From the NCBI GenBank assembly GCA_021608145.1, contig JAKIHM010000004.1, forward strand, positions 81,556-145,555: DNA of 64,000 nucleotides. Reading direction: 5' to 3'. The notes beneath the pieces were generated by a model. It was not told where the DNA came from. It saw nothing but the letters and a program-made list of their open reading frames with translations, and searched no databases. A program made the position numbers and the translations under genes. The stretch comes from Thermovorax subterraneus. Its GTDB lineage: Bacteria > Bacillota > Thermosediminibacteria > Thermosediminibacterales > Thermosediminibacteraceae. Of the stretch, positions 28,647-37,938 are shown in pieces. Numbering within the stretch: the first letter of the stretch is position 1; each line of letters opens with the position of its first letter.

Positions 28647-28676
28647 TTGAGGAATATCTAGTAGATATTGTAGTAT
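28647..28676 (+). promoter_or_regulatory. Promoter with embedded palindrome before the M1 peptidase
   Basis: TTGAGG (28647-28652) and TAGTAT (28671-28676) with an 18-base spacer. Nearly all of the spacer is the perfect inverted repeat AATATCTA-G-TAGATATT (28653-28669), an operator-like layout. Confidence 0.55.
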
Positions 28677-28716
28677 ATATTTAGTGATAATATCTTACAA
28701 AACTGGGGCGATGTGT

Positions 28717-30228
28717 TTGAATAAGAAAAGGTTATTGGTCGTTCTCGTTCTTTTTTTTGTTATGGCCCTTTCGATTACTTATTGCCTGGTTAAAATTAAT
28801 CTGGAAACTGAAAATTTTTACGGATCGAAGGCTGAAGAGGCATTAAAAACTGCTCCGAGCTATATTATCGATGTGATATTTTATCCCGAAAAGGAGATGG
28901 TGCATGCTGTTCAGACAGTTGTATTTCGTAATCGCACCGCTGGTGAACTTTCGGAGATTATTTTTCACGTTTATCCCGAAGCTTTCAAATCTTTAAAGAC
29001 AGCACCATTTCCTATGGAGGAGCTAAAATACGCTTACCCGGAGGGATTTTCGGAAGGGTACATAAATATTTCCAACGTAACTTGCGGAGAGAGGAAATTG
29101 GATTTCAAAAAAGAAGGGACGCTCCTTAAGGTCAACATACCAGAATCGCTAAAACCCGGTGAAGAAATTGAAATAAAAATAGAGTTTCAAGAAAAGGTGC
29201 CCTTTTCCCCCGGACGGTTCGGGCACGGCAAAAACACGTACAATTTCGGCAACTGGTATCCTGTGCTATGCGTTTACGATGAAAACGGGTGGAACCTCGA
29301 CCCTTATTATTCTATAGGAGACCCGTTTTACAGCGATATCGCGAACTTTAAAGTAAGCATAACAGCTCCAAACAGCTTTACAATTGCTGCTACCGGAAAA
29401 CCGGCAAAAAGGATTACTGAAGGCAACACCACCACCTGGGTCTTTGAAGCCGAACTGGTTAGGGATTTTGCCTGGGTTGCAGGCACTGATCTAAGGGCGA
29501 TTTCCGGAAAGGTGGGCAGGACGAAAATCAATGTCTTCTACTTTGGCGATAATGAGGATGCGGCAAAAAAAGCATTGGAATACGGAAAGCAGGCCCTCAG
29601 GTTTTTCAATCGATATTTCGGGCCCTATCCTTACGATGAATATTCCATAGTTATGTCCGACTTTTACATAGGAGGCATGGAATATCCAAACTTGGTGCTC
29701 ATAGACCATAACTTGCTAGACGAAGAGGTCCTTCTGGAATACGTAATTGTCCACGAGACCGCCCACCAGTGGTGGTATGGCCTTGTGGGGAATAACCAGG
29801 TAAAAGAACCATGGTTGGACGAGGCGGTAACGGAGTACTCCACGGTCCTCTATTTTGAGGGGGTTTACGGCAGGGCGAAAGGAAGGGAAGTATACCAGGA
29901 CTTTATACTTTACCCATACCGGTTTTTTGAATTGGGCAACAGCTCAGGACCGATACTAAGGTCGGTTTCCCAGTTTAGGAGCTGGGGGGAGTACGACGCT
30001 ATTGTCTATAAAAAGGGAGCTATTATGCTTAAAGAATTGGAAAACAGAATTGGTAAAAGTAAAATGCGAAAAGCATTAAGAATATACCTTAGGCAGAATG
30101 TCTTTGGCAACGCCACCACCGACGATTTTGCAAATGCCGTAAGCGGCGTAATGGGAACGGACTTTAAAGAAGTGATTTACGAAATGCTCAAAAAACCCGG
30201 TAGCATGGGAAAAGAAAAAGCTGCTTAG
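28717..30228 (+). CDS. M1 family (gluzincin) metallopeptidase, membrane-anchored
   Basis: Aminopeptidase-like zinc enzyme, about 503 residues from TTG 28717 (GGGGCG is about seven bases upstream; ATG 28711 is too close to it). An N-terminal signal anchor (LLVVLVLFFVMALSITYCLV) places it outside the membrane. An M1 beta domain is followed by the catalytic part with GGMEYPNLV (GAMEN-like) and VHETAHQWWYGLVGNN, the HEXXH zinc site with the downstream glutamate in WLDEAVTEYS. The C-terminal domain of larger M1 enzymes is short. Likely peptide scavenging. Confidence 0.88.
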   Translation: MNKKRLLVVLVLFFVMALSITYCLVKINLETENFYGSKAEEALKTAPSYIIDVIFYPEKEMVHAVQTVVFRNRTAGELSEIIFHVYPEAFKSLKTAPFPMEELKYAYPEGFSEGYINISNVTCGERKLDFKKEGTLLKVNIPESLKPGEEIEIKIEFQEKVPFSPGRFGHGKNTYNFGNWYPVLCVYDENGWNLDPYYSIGDPFYSDIANFKVSITAPNSFTIAATGKPAKRITEGNTTTWVFEAELVRDFAWVAGTDLRAISGKVGRTKINVFYFGDNEDAAKKALEYGKQALRFFNRYFGPYPYDEYSIVMSDFYIGGMEYPNLVLIDHNLLDEEVLLEYVIVHETAHQWWYGLVGNNQVKEPWLDEAVTEYSTVLYFEGVYGRAKGREVYQDFILYPYRFFELGNSSGPILRSVSQFRSWGEYDAIVYKKGAIMLKELENRIGKSKMRKALRIYLRQNVFGNATTDDFANAVSGVMGTDFKEVIYEMLKKPGSMGKEKAA

Positions 30229-30251
30229 TTTAAAAGAAAGAAGGGACATTT

Positions 30252-31157
30252 TTGAAAGAGGGGAAAAAAGGAATTGTTCTTTCTGCTTTGGGAACGTTGT
30301 TTTTCAGTACGAGCCCGATACTCACAAGGTTTGCAAGTGAATTGCCGGTGGCAGAAATAGCCTTTTTCAGGATGATCATTGGCAGCTTTTTTATACTTAT
30401 TGCGGCAAAAGCCGCAAAAGTTGACCTTTCGGTCAATAAAAGGGAACTCGCAAGATTTATTTTGTACGGCCTTGTAACTTCGTTTCACTTTCTATTTTAT
30501 ATAGGCTCTGTTCTCTATACCACTATAGCTCATGCTCTAAGTTTGGTTTACACAGCTCCTATTATGATAACAGTGCTGGCATCATTTCTACTGAAAGAAA
30601 AAATCCCCAGGTACAAGTACATAGGTATATTTTTGGTGATTTTGGGAATTATTATCCTGACAGGATTTGAAGTAAAGCTCACACCCCAAATGGTCCTGGG
30701 TGATATAATGGCCTTATTATCCGCTCTAGCCCTTGCGATATATTCGGTGATAGGCCGAAGCGAGAGGAAAAACTTCCCGCTTTTGAAATACGTGTTCTGG
30801 GTTTATTTCACATGTGCTTTATTCTTACTGGTATGGGCTTTGCCGTCTTTTAAAATACCTTCATCCTGGACTAGCTGGCTTGTACTTGTGCTTCTCGGTT
30901 TGATGCCTACTACGTTAGGGCACACCCTGTACAATGCGGGCATCAGGTACATCCACCCGACTTATGCCAACTTGATATCTACCCAGGAAGTAACCGGTGG
31001 GGTAATTTTAGGAGCGTTAATTTTCGGTGAGGTTCCCAGCATATCCACGATTGCAGGCATTTTGGTCATGTTCCTGGGTTTGAGCATAGTTTTGCTAGAA
31101 AAAACCACAAAAAATCAATGGAATTGTAGAAGGAAAAACAAAAAATACGTAGAATAA
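30252..31157 (+). CDS. EamA/DMT family transporter
   Basis: A 301-residue protein of about ten membrane helices with two EamA repeats. The first starts GIVLSALGTLFFSTSPILTRFA. The second ends ILGALIFGEVPSISTIAGILVM. Metabolite export or uptake, substrate unknown. The TTG start is 23 bases after the peptidase gene, so the two may be cotranscribed. The C-terminus is basic. Confidence 0.87.
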   Translation: MKEGKKGIVLSALGTLFFSTSPILTRFASELPVAEIAFFRMIIGSFFILIAAKAAKVDLSVNKRELARFILYGLVTSFHFLFYIGSVLYTTIAHALSLVYTAPIMITVLASFLLKEKIPRYKYIGIFLVILGIIILTGFEVKLTPQMVLGDIMALLSALALAIYSVIGRSERKNFPLLKYVFWVYFTCALFLLVWALPSFKIPSSWTSWLVLVLLGLMPTTLGHTLYNAGIRYIHPTYANLISTQEVTGGVILGALIFGEVPSISTIAGILVMFLGLSIVLLEKTTKNQWNCRRKNKKYVE

Positions 31158-31168
31158 AATTAGAGTAT

Positions 31169-31196
31169 GTTACAGTTTTATTACAAAGAAGTTACA
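31169..31196. promoter_or_regulatory. WalR-type binding site (three half-sites)
   Basis: GTTACA (31169-31174), N5, ATTACA (31180-31185), N5, GTTACA (31191-31196). On the minus strand this is TGTAAC-N5-TGTAAT-N5-TGTAAC, matching the WalR consensus TGTWAH-N5-TGTWAH. It is 50 bases before a wall-hydrolase gene, a typical WalR target; walR itself is encoded 1.5 kb downstream. Confidence 0.7.
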
Positions 31197-31218
31197 ATTT
31201 AATAAAATTTTGTATATT
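31191..31218 (+). promoter_or_regulatory. Promoter of the LysM/G5/M23 peptidase gene
   Basis: GTTACA or TTACAA at 31191-31197 as -35 and TATATT (31213-31218) as -10, spacer 15-16. The -35 coincides with the last WalR half-site, so WalR binding should directly affect polymerase access. Confidence 0.5.
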
Positions 31219-31247
31219 AAAAAAATAACCGGGAAAGGAGTGGGGGG

Positions 31248-32603
31248 ATGAATTTACCGGACCTGAAAGGCCTGAAGGGCAAAAGGCTGACGGCCGCTGC
31301 CGGTGCCCTTGCAACGGTGGTTTTGATAATCCTGTTTTTTGCGTTGAACGGAAGGGTCTACGCGGTAAGCGTCGAGGGCAGGTTTATTGGCAATGTAAAA
31401 AACAAAAAGGTTGTTGAAAAGGCAAAGCAAAGGCTCATCGAAAAATACACGGAAAAATTGGGCTCGGAAATCCGGTTGGCTCAGGAAATTAAGGTGAGTT
31501 CAGGGGAACCGGTAAGGGATGGCTTGCTAAATGAGGACGAGCTTCTGAGGAAGCTGGAAGAATCAATTGCTATAGAGGTCAAGGCGGTTTCGGTAATGAT
31601 AAATGACAAAGAAGTGCTTGCGGTGAGGGACAAAGATACGGCCGAGTCGGTCCTGCAGGCTGTAAAGGAGCACTACATAAACGGGGCGCCGGGAGAACTG
31701 GTCCGGGTAGAGGTCCCCGATAGAATCAAGCTGGTAGAAAAATTCGTAAATGCCAGTGAAGTACTTTCAAAAGATGAAGCGAAGGATTTGATTTTGAAAG
31801 GTACACTTGAAACGAAGACCCACACTGTGCGTGAAGGGGAAACCTTGTGGGATATAGCAAAGAAGAACAATATTCCTTTTACAAAATTAGTAGAGGCCAA
31901 TTCCCAGTTAAAGTCGGTGGATAAGCTTTCGCCGGGAGATGTAATTTATCTTCAGGAGATGAAACCGCTGCTTAACGTGACCGTTGTAAAGAGAATCACA
32001 AAGCAGGAAGCTATACCTTACGAAACAAAAATAGTAAAGGATAATTCGCTTTTAGAGGGGAAAAGGATTGTAAAGCAGGAAGGTAAAGAAGGGCTAAAGC
32101 AGGTTTTGGCGGAGGTAGTGTATAAAAACGGCTTAAGGATGTCCGAGAAGACTTTAGAGGAAAAGGTAACGAAGGAACCTATCGCCAGGATAGTAGCCCA
32201 GGGGACGAAGGCGGTCGTTACATACCGCGGGAGCGGAAGGTTTTACTGGCCGGTGAGCGGAAGGATCACATCCCACTTTGGGAACCGGGGAGGCGAATTC
32301 CATACGGGACTTGATATAGCCAATGCTCCCGGTACTCCTGTGAGGGCTGCAAATTCTGGGGTTGTGACCTTTGCCGGCAGAAATGGTGGATACGGAAGGC
32401 TTGTTATAATAAGCCATGGAGGCGGATTTGAAACTTATTACGCCCATTTGAGCAGCATAAATGTCTCGGCAGGAGAGAAAGTATCTAAGGGGCAGGTCAT
32501 AGGCAGTGTGGGAACGTCGGGAAGGACTACAGGTCCGCATCTTCACTTTGAAGTAAGGGTCAACGGCACTCCCAAAAATCCGCTGCTTTACCTTGGAAAT
32601 TAA
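31248..32603 (+). CDS. LysM-G5-M23 peptidoglycan endopeptidase
   Basis: A 451-residue wall hydrolase. It has an N-terminal membrane anchor (about 14-36), a helical region, and a LysM domain (about 193-237: HTVREGETLWDIAKKN, LSPGDVIYL). A G5 domain follows (about 240-320: TKQEAIPYETKIVKDNS), then a C-terminal M23 domain (about 345-450) with intact zinc motifs FHTGLDIAN and GPHLHFEV. AAAGGAGTGGGGGG precedes ATG. WalR-type boxes at its promoter and the walRK genes just downstream suggest WalRK control. Confidence 0.93.
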   Translation: MNLPDLKGLKGKRLTAAAGALATVVLIILFFALNGRVYAVSVEGRFIGNVKNKKVVEKAKQRLIEKYTEKLGSEIRLAQEIKVSSGEPVRDGLLNEDELLRKLEESIAIEVKAVSVMINDKEVLAVRDKDTAESVLQAVKEHYINGAPGELVRVEVPDRIKLVEKFVNASEVLSKDEAKDLILKGTLETKTHTVREGETLWDIAKKNNIPFTKLVEANSQLKSVDKLSPGDVIYLQEMKPLLNVTVVKRITKQEAIPYETKIVKDNSLLEGKRIVKQEGKEGLKQVLAEVVYKNGLRMSEKTLEEKVTKEPIARIVAQGTKAVVTYRGSGRFYWPVSGRITSHFGNRGGEFHTGLDIANAPGTPVRAANSGVVTFAGRNGGYGRLVIISHGGGFETYYAHLSSINVSAGEKVSKGQVIGSVGTSGRTTGPHLHFEVRVNGTPKNPLLYLGN

Positions 32604-32608
32604 AGTAG

Positions 32609-32637
32609 AAGGCTGCGAAAATGCGGCCTTTTTTTTT
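32609..32637 (+). terminator. Intrinsic terminator after the M23 gene
   Basis: AAGGCTGC (32609-32616), loop GAAAAT, GCGGCCTT (32623-32630, one G-U pair), then T7. Confidence 0.88.
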
Positions 32638-32733
32638 AAAATAACGGCTGTGTTTTTATTGTATAATTAATTTTGAAGGAAAACGGTGCGATATATCGAA
32701 TATTAGATTTTAGAAAGAACAGAGGTGGGATTT

Positions 32734-33423
32734 ATGGGCCAGAAAATTTTGGTAGTAGATGACGAAAAGCCCATAGTAGATATTTTGAAATATAACCTCG
32801 TAAAAGAAGGATATGAAGTGCTTGCAGCTTACGATGGGGATGAGGCCGTAGAAGTTGCCTTCTCTGAAAATCCGGACCTTGTGTTACTCGACATAATGCT
32901 GCCGAGACAGGACGGATTTTCCGTGTGCAGAAAGCTAAGGGAAAAGCTCGCATGTCCGATTATAATGCTGACTGCGAAGGGTGAAGAAGTAGACAAAGTG
33001 CTGGGATTGGAACTTGGAGCCGATGATTACGTTACGAAACCTTTCAGCATGAGAGAGCTGATGGCCAGGATAAAGGCGAACTTGCGCAGGCTTACGCTTT
33101 CAAATCCCGTTGAAGGGCAAAAGGTAATAAAAGTAAAGGACTTGGAGATAGACTTATCGAGCTTTCAGGTGAGGAAAAACGGTAAGTTGTTAGAACTCAC
33201 ACTAAGAGAATTTGAGCTTTTAAAATTTCTGGCAGCCCAGGCAGGTCAGGTCTTTTCGAGGGAAAAGCTACTTGAAGAAGTTTGGGGTTATGAATATTAT
33301 GGCGATATCCGCACTGTGGACGTAACAGTGAGAAGGCTCAGAGAAAAAATAGAGGATGACCCGTCGAATCCAACTTACATATTGACCAAGCGGGGAGTAG
33401 GTTACTACTTTCCCAAAAACTAG
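32734..33423 (+). CDS. walR: WalR (YycF) response regulator
   Basis: OmpR-type regulator of cell-wall metabolism. The receiver domain (about 1-120) has [15 protein letters not shown], phosphoacceptor aspartate in [12 protein letters not shown] and K in VTKPFS. The winged-helix domain has [12 protein letters not shown] and [21 protein letters not shown], very close to Bacillus WalR. ATG 32734 follows GAGGTGGG; GTG 32725 overlaps that site. Followed by walK, yycH and yycI. Confidence 0.95.
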   Translation: MGQKILVVDDEKPIVDILKYNLVKEGYEVLAAYDGDEAVEVAFSENPDLVLLDIMLPRQDGFSVCRKLREKLACPIIMLTAKGEEVDKVLGLELGADDYVTKPFSMRELMARIKANLRRLTLSNPVEGQKVIKVKDLEIDLSSFQVRKNGKLLELTLREFELLKFLAAQAGQVFSREKLLEEVWGYEYYGDIRTVDVTVRRLREKIEDDPSNPTYILTKRGVGYYFPKN

Positions 33424-33434
33424 GGTGATTTTAA

Positions 33435-35204
33435 TTGTTTAAGAGCATACAGGCAAAGCTGGTAACTATTTACATACTCCTTATCCTTCTTGCCATGGAA
33501 GTGGTGGGCTTTTACTTGATGCAATCCCTTGAAAGGTATCACGACAGAAAGCTCACCGAAAGCCTAATAATAAATGCCCAGCTTATTTCGGACTTCTTGC
33601 TAGTAAGGTATTTGCCACCGGAAAGAAAATTATCAGTTAATGATTCCACAATCCAAGAGTACATAAAACAGGTGGCGCCTAGCAGTATAAAATATATAGC
33701 GGTGATGGATGAAAAAGGTACGGTAGTGGCTTCGACGGATGAAACAAGGTTTAGCAGGGGATCTAGGATATTGTCGCCGGAAGTTATGCAGGCCACTTTC
33801 GGCAAGCAGGCTGAGGACATAAGGCAAGACCCCAATACTAAAAAAAGATATAAGTACTTAGCATACCCGATAAAAAACGACGGTACTGTGGTAGGGATAC
33901 TTTACCTGGTGGCTTCTTTGGAGGATATATACGAGACACTGAACAATATAAGGTTAATCCTGCTCACGGCGACATTACTTGCGCTTTTGATAACGGGATT
34001 TTTGGGTTATGCTTTGTCAAATACCATAACGGGGCCTATCCGTGAAGTTACGAAACGGGCGGCACTTCTGGCTGAAGGAAACTTTGACCAGAAGATAGAG
34101 GTGAAATCTGACGACGAAATAGGAAAGCTTACTGACATGTTTAATTTCCTAACTAGCCGACTTAAGGCAACTCTTGAAGAAATCTCAGAGGAAAAGGAAA
34201 AAATGGAAGCCATACTTACAAACATGGCAGATGGGGTTATAGCTTTAAACGGAAGGGGAGAGGTTATCCACATAAATCCGGCAGCGATGCGCATGCTGGG
34301 CCTTGAAGGAGAACGGCTAGAAGGAGCTTTCGAAGATAAATTAAAGGATATTTTAAAAATCGACCCGGAGGATTACCAAAAAGCAAAGAAAGCACCTCTC
34401 GAAGTTTTAGTAAAGGTAAAAGATGGTGCGCTGAAGGCCATCTTTGCCCCATTGACAGGAGAAACAAGAGAAGCAGGTTATATATTGCTATTGCAGGATG
34501 TCACAAAGCAACAGCGTTTGGAAGAAATGAGAAAGGAATTCGTCGCTAACGTTTCCCACGAACTTAGAACTCCTCTTACGACGATAAAAAGTTATGCGGA
34601 AACTCTGCTTGACGGGGCAATGGACGACTCTTCTGTAGCTCGCCAGTTCATAAGCGTCATAAACGACGAAGCGGACAGAATGACAAGGCTAGTCAATGAC
34701 CTTTTGGAACTTTCCAGATTGGACAATAAGGAAATTAAGTGGAATAAAAGGCCTGTTAGAATTGACTTGCTCCTTCACGAGGTAATATCCAAAATGATGA
34801 TGAATGCGATGAAAAAAAAGCTTTCTATGGAATATGAGATTGAGGAAGGTCTCGAGGCATTTGCTGACAGGGATAAAATAGAGCAGGTGTTTCAAAATAT
34901 ACTTTCTAATGCGATAAAGTATACTCCCGAGGGAGGCGAGATTTTTGTAAAAGCCGGAAATGCCGGCAATCAAATTTACATCTCTGTTAAAGACACGGGG
35001 ATTGGAATTCCGAAGGAAGACCTGCCGAGGATTTTCGAGCGTTTTTACCGGGTTGATAAGACCAGAAGCCGCGAACTTGGCGGAACGGGGCTTGGACTTT
35101 CTATAGCCCGCGAAATAGTGCTCGCCCACGATGGCGAGATAAACATTATCAGCGAACAGGGGAAAGGCACGGAGGTTATAATAAGGCTCCCGGCGCTTGT
35201 GTAA
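33435..35204 (+). CDS. walK: WalK (YycG) sensor histidine kinase
   Basis: The 589-residue partner of WalR. It has a transmembrane helix (about 9-29), an extracytoplasmic sensor (about 30-175), a second helix (about 177-197), HAMP (about 198-250) and PAS (about 262-360). HisKA follows with the phosphorylated His in FVANVSHELRTPLTTIKSYA, then HATPase with NILSNAIKYTPEGG, DTGIGIPKEDLPRIFERFYR and GGTGLGLSIA. The PAS, HAMP and extracytoplasmic domains are all retained as in Bacillus WalK. TTG start after a short gap from walR. Confidence 0.95.
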   Translation: MFKSIQAKLVTIYILLILLAMEVVGFYLMQSLERYHDRKLTESLIINAQLISDFLLVRYLPPERKLSVNDSTIQEYIKQVAPSSIKYIAVMDEKGTVVASTDETRFSRGSRILSPEVMQATFGKQAEDIRQDPNTKKRYKYLAYPIKNDGTVVGILYLVASLEDIYETLNNIRLILLTATLLALLITGFLGYALSNTITGPIREVTKRAALLAEGNFDQKIEVKSDDEIGKLTDMFNFLTSRLKATLEEISEEKEKMEAILTNMADGVIALNGRGEVIHINPAAMRMLGLEGERLEGAFEDKLKDILKIDPEDYQKAKKAPLEVLVKVKDGALKAIFAPLTGETREAGYILLLQDVTKQQRLEEMRKEFVANVSHELRTPLTTIKSYAETLLDGAMDDSSVARQFISVINDEADRMTRLVNDLLELSRLDNKEIKWNKRPVRIDLLLHEVISKMMMNAMKKKLSMEYEIEEGLEAFADRDKIEQVFQNILSNAIKYTPEGGEIFVKAGNAGNQIYISVKDTGIGIPKEDLPRIFERFYRVDKTRSRELGGTGLGLSIAREIVLAHDGEINIISEQGKGTEVIIRLPALV

Positions 35205-35210
35205 ATCAAA

Positions 35211-35238
35211 CGTAACGTGGATGTAATACTTCTGTAAT
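35211..35238. promoter_or_regulatory. WalR-type binding site after walK
   Basis: CGTAAC (35211-35216), N5, TGTAAT (35222-35227), N5, TGTAAT (35233-35238). The last two are a perfect TGTWAH-N5-TGTWAH site; the first deviates by one base. It is 55-80 bases before the next gene. Confidence 0.68.
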
Positions 35239-35292
35239 ATTTTTGGGTTAAACTGTAAGGAGAGGTATTTTATTAAAAAGGAGCAAACTATT

Positions 35293-35691
35293 ATGAAAAG
35301 GCTCATCGGGATAGCGACATTGTCCCTTTTTATAGTTTTCTTGCTTTTCTTCATAGCCGATGCTAAGGAAGCATTCGTGCTGAACCGTCCCAAGGAAGAC
35401 TTTGTGACAACCCAAAGCTACGTGGTTGTTTCCGGAGAGACAGTTGCCGATACTTCTGTTGCGGTTTTTGTGAACGGGGAAAAGAAGGAGACCCTCAAGG
35501 TGGGTGCTTCGGGGCTCTTCGTGACCCAAGCCGACATTGAGCTTGGGAAAAACGTCATAAGTGTAAAAGCAGTATTTCCCTCAGGGGAAGAGGAGGTCGT
35601 TTCTCGAAACGTTTACAGGCTTGACAAGGATACGAATTTAAAAAGTTTAAGCTCCATACTCCAGGCGTTAAAACTTCTCATATTGCAATAA
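35293..35691 (+). CDS. Small secreted Ig-like domain protein of the Wal locus
   Basis: A 132-residue protein with an N-terminal signal segment (RLIGIATLSLFIVFLLFFIADA), then one beta-rich domain (about 30-105: TTQSYVVVSGETVADTSVAV, GLFVTQADIELGKNVISVKA). It resembles single bacterial Ig-like/glucodextranase-B-type domains. No lipobox cysteine. I do not know a named orthologue. It sits between walK and yycH, behind a WalR-type box, so a WalR-controlled envelope role is a reasonable inference. Confidence 0.7.
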   Translation: MKRLIGIATLSLFIVFLLFFIADAKEAFVLNRPKEDFVTTQSYVVVSGETVADTSVAVFVNGEKKETLKVGASGLFVTQADIELGKNVISVKAVFPSGEEEVVSRNVYRLDKDTNLKSLSSILQALKLLILQ

Positions 35692-35705
35692 AAGGCGGTG
35701 CAGCC

Positions 35706-37001
35706 GTGAAAAATAGGGATTTCCTTCTCGGTTTGTTTCTCGCTTTGCTGGTCAGCACCAGCCTTTTTCTGTCAAGTATAACATGGTGGCGATTTTACGG
35801 TGAATACGGTGATATTCAGGCCGAAAGCTCAACTTTGAGCGTTGTAGACCTGGCCGATGTAATCACTCCTGATAGGGTTGTGCTGCATTTCGGACAGGAT
35901 ATGCACAGTATCCTTTATCCGGATGCACCTTTTTACGCAGAAAGCTGGGATTTTGTAAGGATGCTAGTCCAAGGGAAGGAGCTTATCGAGGTTAAAAACG
36001 CAAAGTTTGACGACGAAAACTTAAGGCAAAAAGTGGGGATGGAATTAAACTTCCCCGTGCCTTTGCCCGTTGATTTTTTGACAAAGATTTTCAATATGAA
36101 CACAGCTCAGCAGGCCATCCCTCAGGGAAGATTGGTGAATTCCATAATGATAGTTGAGGATGATGGCCTTTCCGTGTTTTTTATGGGAGAAAGCGGCGAA
36201 TTTTACAGCTTAAAATCCAGAGAAAGCAGTTTTGAATTTAAAAGGCTATTAGATAGGGCGAGAATGGAAGACCTGCCCGTTTATACGTACCTCCCGCCTG
36301 CCAAAATAAATGTCAAATTGGAGGAAGGCTTATACGTGCCCGTGTCGCCAGGACGAAATGAACTGCCGGTGCTTTCGATAAGGCACGAAAAAATCCCCTC
36401 CCAGAGCACTATAGCTCAGTTTTTCCCCGATTTTTCTGCAACCCGCAAAATTGAAGAAAAAGACGGCGCAGTGGTTTATACTGATGGAAACCGGGGGCTT
36501 CGCATATACCCTTCTGGTGCCCTTGAGTACAGCAGGCCGCTAACAGGAGGGCTCAAAGCGGGTTCCGATTTTTACGAAGCCTTAAAAATCGCTGCTAATT
36601 TCATCAATACCCACGGGGGTTGGCCCCAGGATGTATACCTTTCAGGCTACAAGGTTGCACAAAATCAAAGGACAACGTATACTTTTAATTTCAACATAAG
36701 AATAAGAGGTTTGCCACTCTTAAGCAATAGCGAATATCTTACCGTTACTGTTGAAGAAAATCAGGTTTCCAGGTTTTTTAGAAACATCGTAAAGGAAAAC
36801 AAGGTGCTTTACGAAGTTCAGCCCATATCTCCTATACAGGCCCTGGACGCTGCAATAGCTGCTTTCAATTTAAAGGAAATAACATCGCTTAAACTCTCGT
36901 ACCTCGTTTTTGATTATGAAATGATTCCGGTTTGGACCGTTGAAACCCGGTCCGGCAGAATTTTTATAAATGCTAAAAACGGTATGGCTGTCAATTTTTA
37001 G
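35706..37001 (+). CDS. yycH: YycH-like two-component system accessory protein
   Basis: A 431-residue membrane-anchored protein: one N-terminal helix (FLLGLFLALLVSTSLFLSS), then a large extracytoplasmic region. Relatives bind WalK with YycI and adjust its activity. Assignment rests on position after walRK, length, topology and the family-like N-terminus. Overall sequence is divergent. GTG start after AAAGGCGGTGCAGCC. Confidence 0.78.
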   Translation: MKNRDFLLGLFLALLVSTSLFLSSITWWRFYGEYGDIQAESSTLSVVDLADVITPDRVVLHFGQDMHSILYPDAPFYAESWDFVRMLVQGKELIEVKNAKFDDENLRQKVGMELNFPVPLPVDFLTKIFNMNTAQQAIPQGRLVNSIMIVEDDGLSVFFMGESGEFYSLKSRESSFEFKRLLDRARMEDLPVYTYLPPAKINVKLEEGLYVPVSPGRNELPVLSIRHEKIPSQSTIAQFFPDFSATRKIEEKDGAVVYTDGNRGLRIYPSGALEYSRPLTGGLKAGSDFYEALKIAANFINTHGGWPQDVYLSGYKVAQNQRTTYTFNFNIRIRGLPLLSNSEYLTVTVEENQVSRFFRNIVKENKVLYEVQPISPIQALDAAIAAFNLKEITSLKLSYLVFDYEMIPVWTVETRSGRIFINAKNGMAVNF

Positions 37002-37017
37002 CCGAAGAGGGAGAAAG

Positions 37018-37866
37018 ATGGATTGGAGAAAGGCCATTGGGATTCTTACCGTTTCTTTTTTTGTGCTAAACATCGTTTTAATAATAAATCTTTTTATGAA
37101 AACCCTTCCGGAGCAGGGCTTAAATTTAGGAGAAGGTAAAGAACAGGCTATAAGAAATTATCTAGAAAGCAGAGGGATAAAACTGGCGACCCAATTGCCA
37201 GCCAAATGGGCTCCTTTGCCTTTTCTAGAAGTGGGCAGAGAATCGTTAAAAACGGAAGAACTCATAAAAATCTTCTTACCAGGAAAAATAGAAAAGGTCG
37301 AGGATATAGAGGACGGGAAAAAATACATTTCAGGAGGTAGGCGGCTAATATTTACGGAAAGCGGCTCCGTCATCTTCGAAAACGATGAAAAAACGGAAAA
37401 TATAGGCGATCTGGACGAAACTAAGGCGGTGGAGATAGCGGAAAGATTCATAAAAGTGCATGGAGGACTGCCCGAAGATGCTAGTTTAAATTACGTAAAG
37501 TACAACCCTGAAATTGGTGGATATGAAGTGGAATACATTGGCAATTATAAGGGATTCTTTATAGCCAATAGGTACATAAGACTTTCAATAACTCCTCACG
37601 GCGTCGTGAAATTTCAGAGAAGTTTTTTAAAACCCGTTGCATTTAAGGGGAAAAGGCGGCAGGTAATACCTCCTTTGACGGCTGTTTTGAAGGTGGACGC
37701 TGAAAGAAAAAACAATACTCCGATGATAGTAAAAAAAGTTGAACAAGGTTTTTACTCGCAATTTTACAATGCAGAACGCTGGTTGGCGGCACCAGTCTGG
37801 AAAGTAGAACTAAATAACGGGGAAGTTTATTACGTCAATGCCTATACAGGCGAATTAGAAAGATAA
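37018..37866 (+). CDS. yycI: YycI-like two-component system accessory protein
   Basis: A 282-residue protein starting MDWRKAIGILTVSFFVLN, the YycI N-terminal pattern: one transmembrane helix, then an extracytoplasmic domain ending in VWKVELNNGEVYYVNAYTG. Expected partner of YycH. ATG 37018 with GAGGGAGAAAG upstream is chosen over an earlier in-frame codon inside yycH. Confidence 0.82.
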   Translation: MDWRKAIGILTVSFFVLNIVLIINLFMKTLPEQGLNLGEGKEQAIRNYLESRGIKLATQLPAKWAPLPFLEVGRESLKTEELIKIFLPGKIEKVEDIEDGKKYISGGRRLIFTESGSVIFENDEKTENIGDLDETKAVEIAERFIKVHGGLPEDASLNYVKYNPEIGGYEVEYIGNYKGFFIANRYIRLSITPHGVVKFQRSFLKPVAFKGKRRQVIPPLTAVLKVDAERKNNTPMIVKKVEQGFYSQFYNAERWLAAPVWKVELNNGEVYYVNAYTGELER

Positions 37867-37938
37867 TAGCAGCTGCATTGGCAAAATCCAGAAAATAAAG
37901 TAGAATATAATAAAACCATCTTAAAGGAGCAGATGTTT

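Noticed and set aside
34264..34272. Exact DnaA box TTATCCACA
   Set aside because: It lies inside the walK coding region, is single, and is explained by the codons for Val-Ile-His-Ile.
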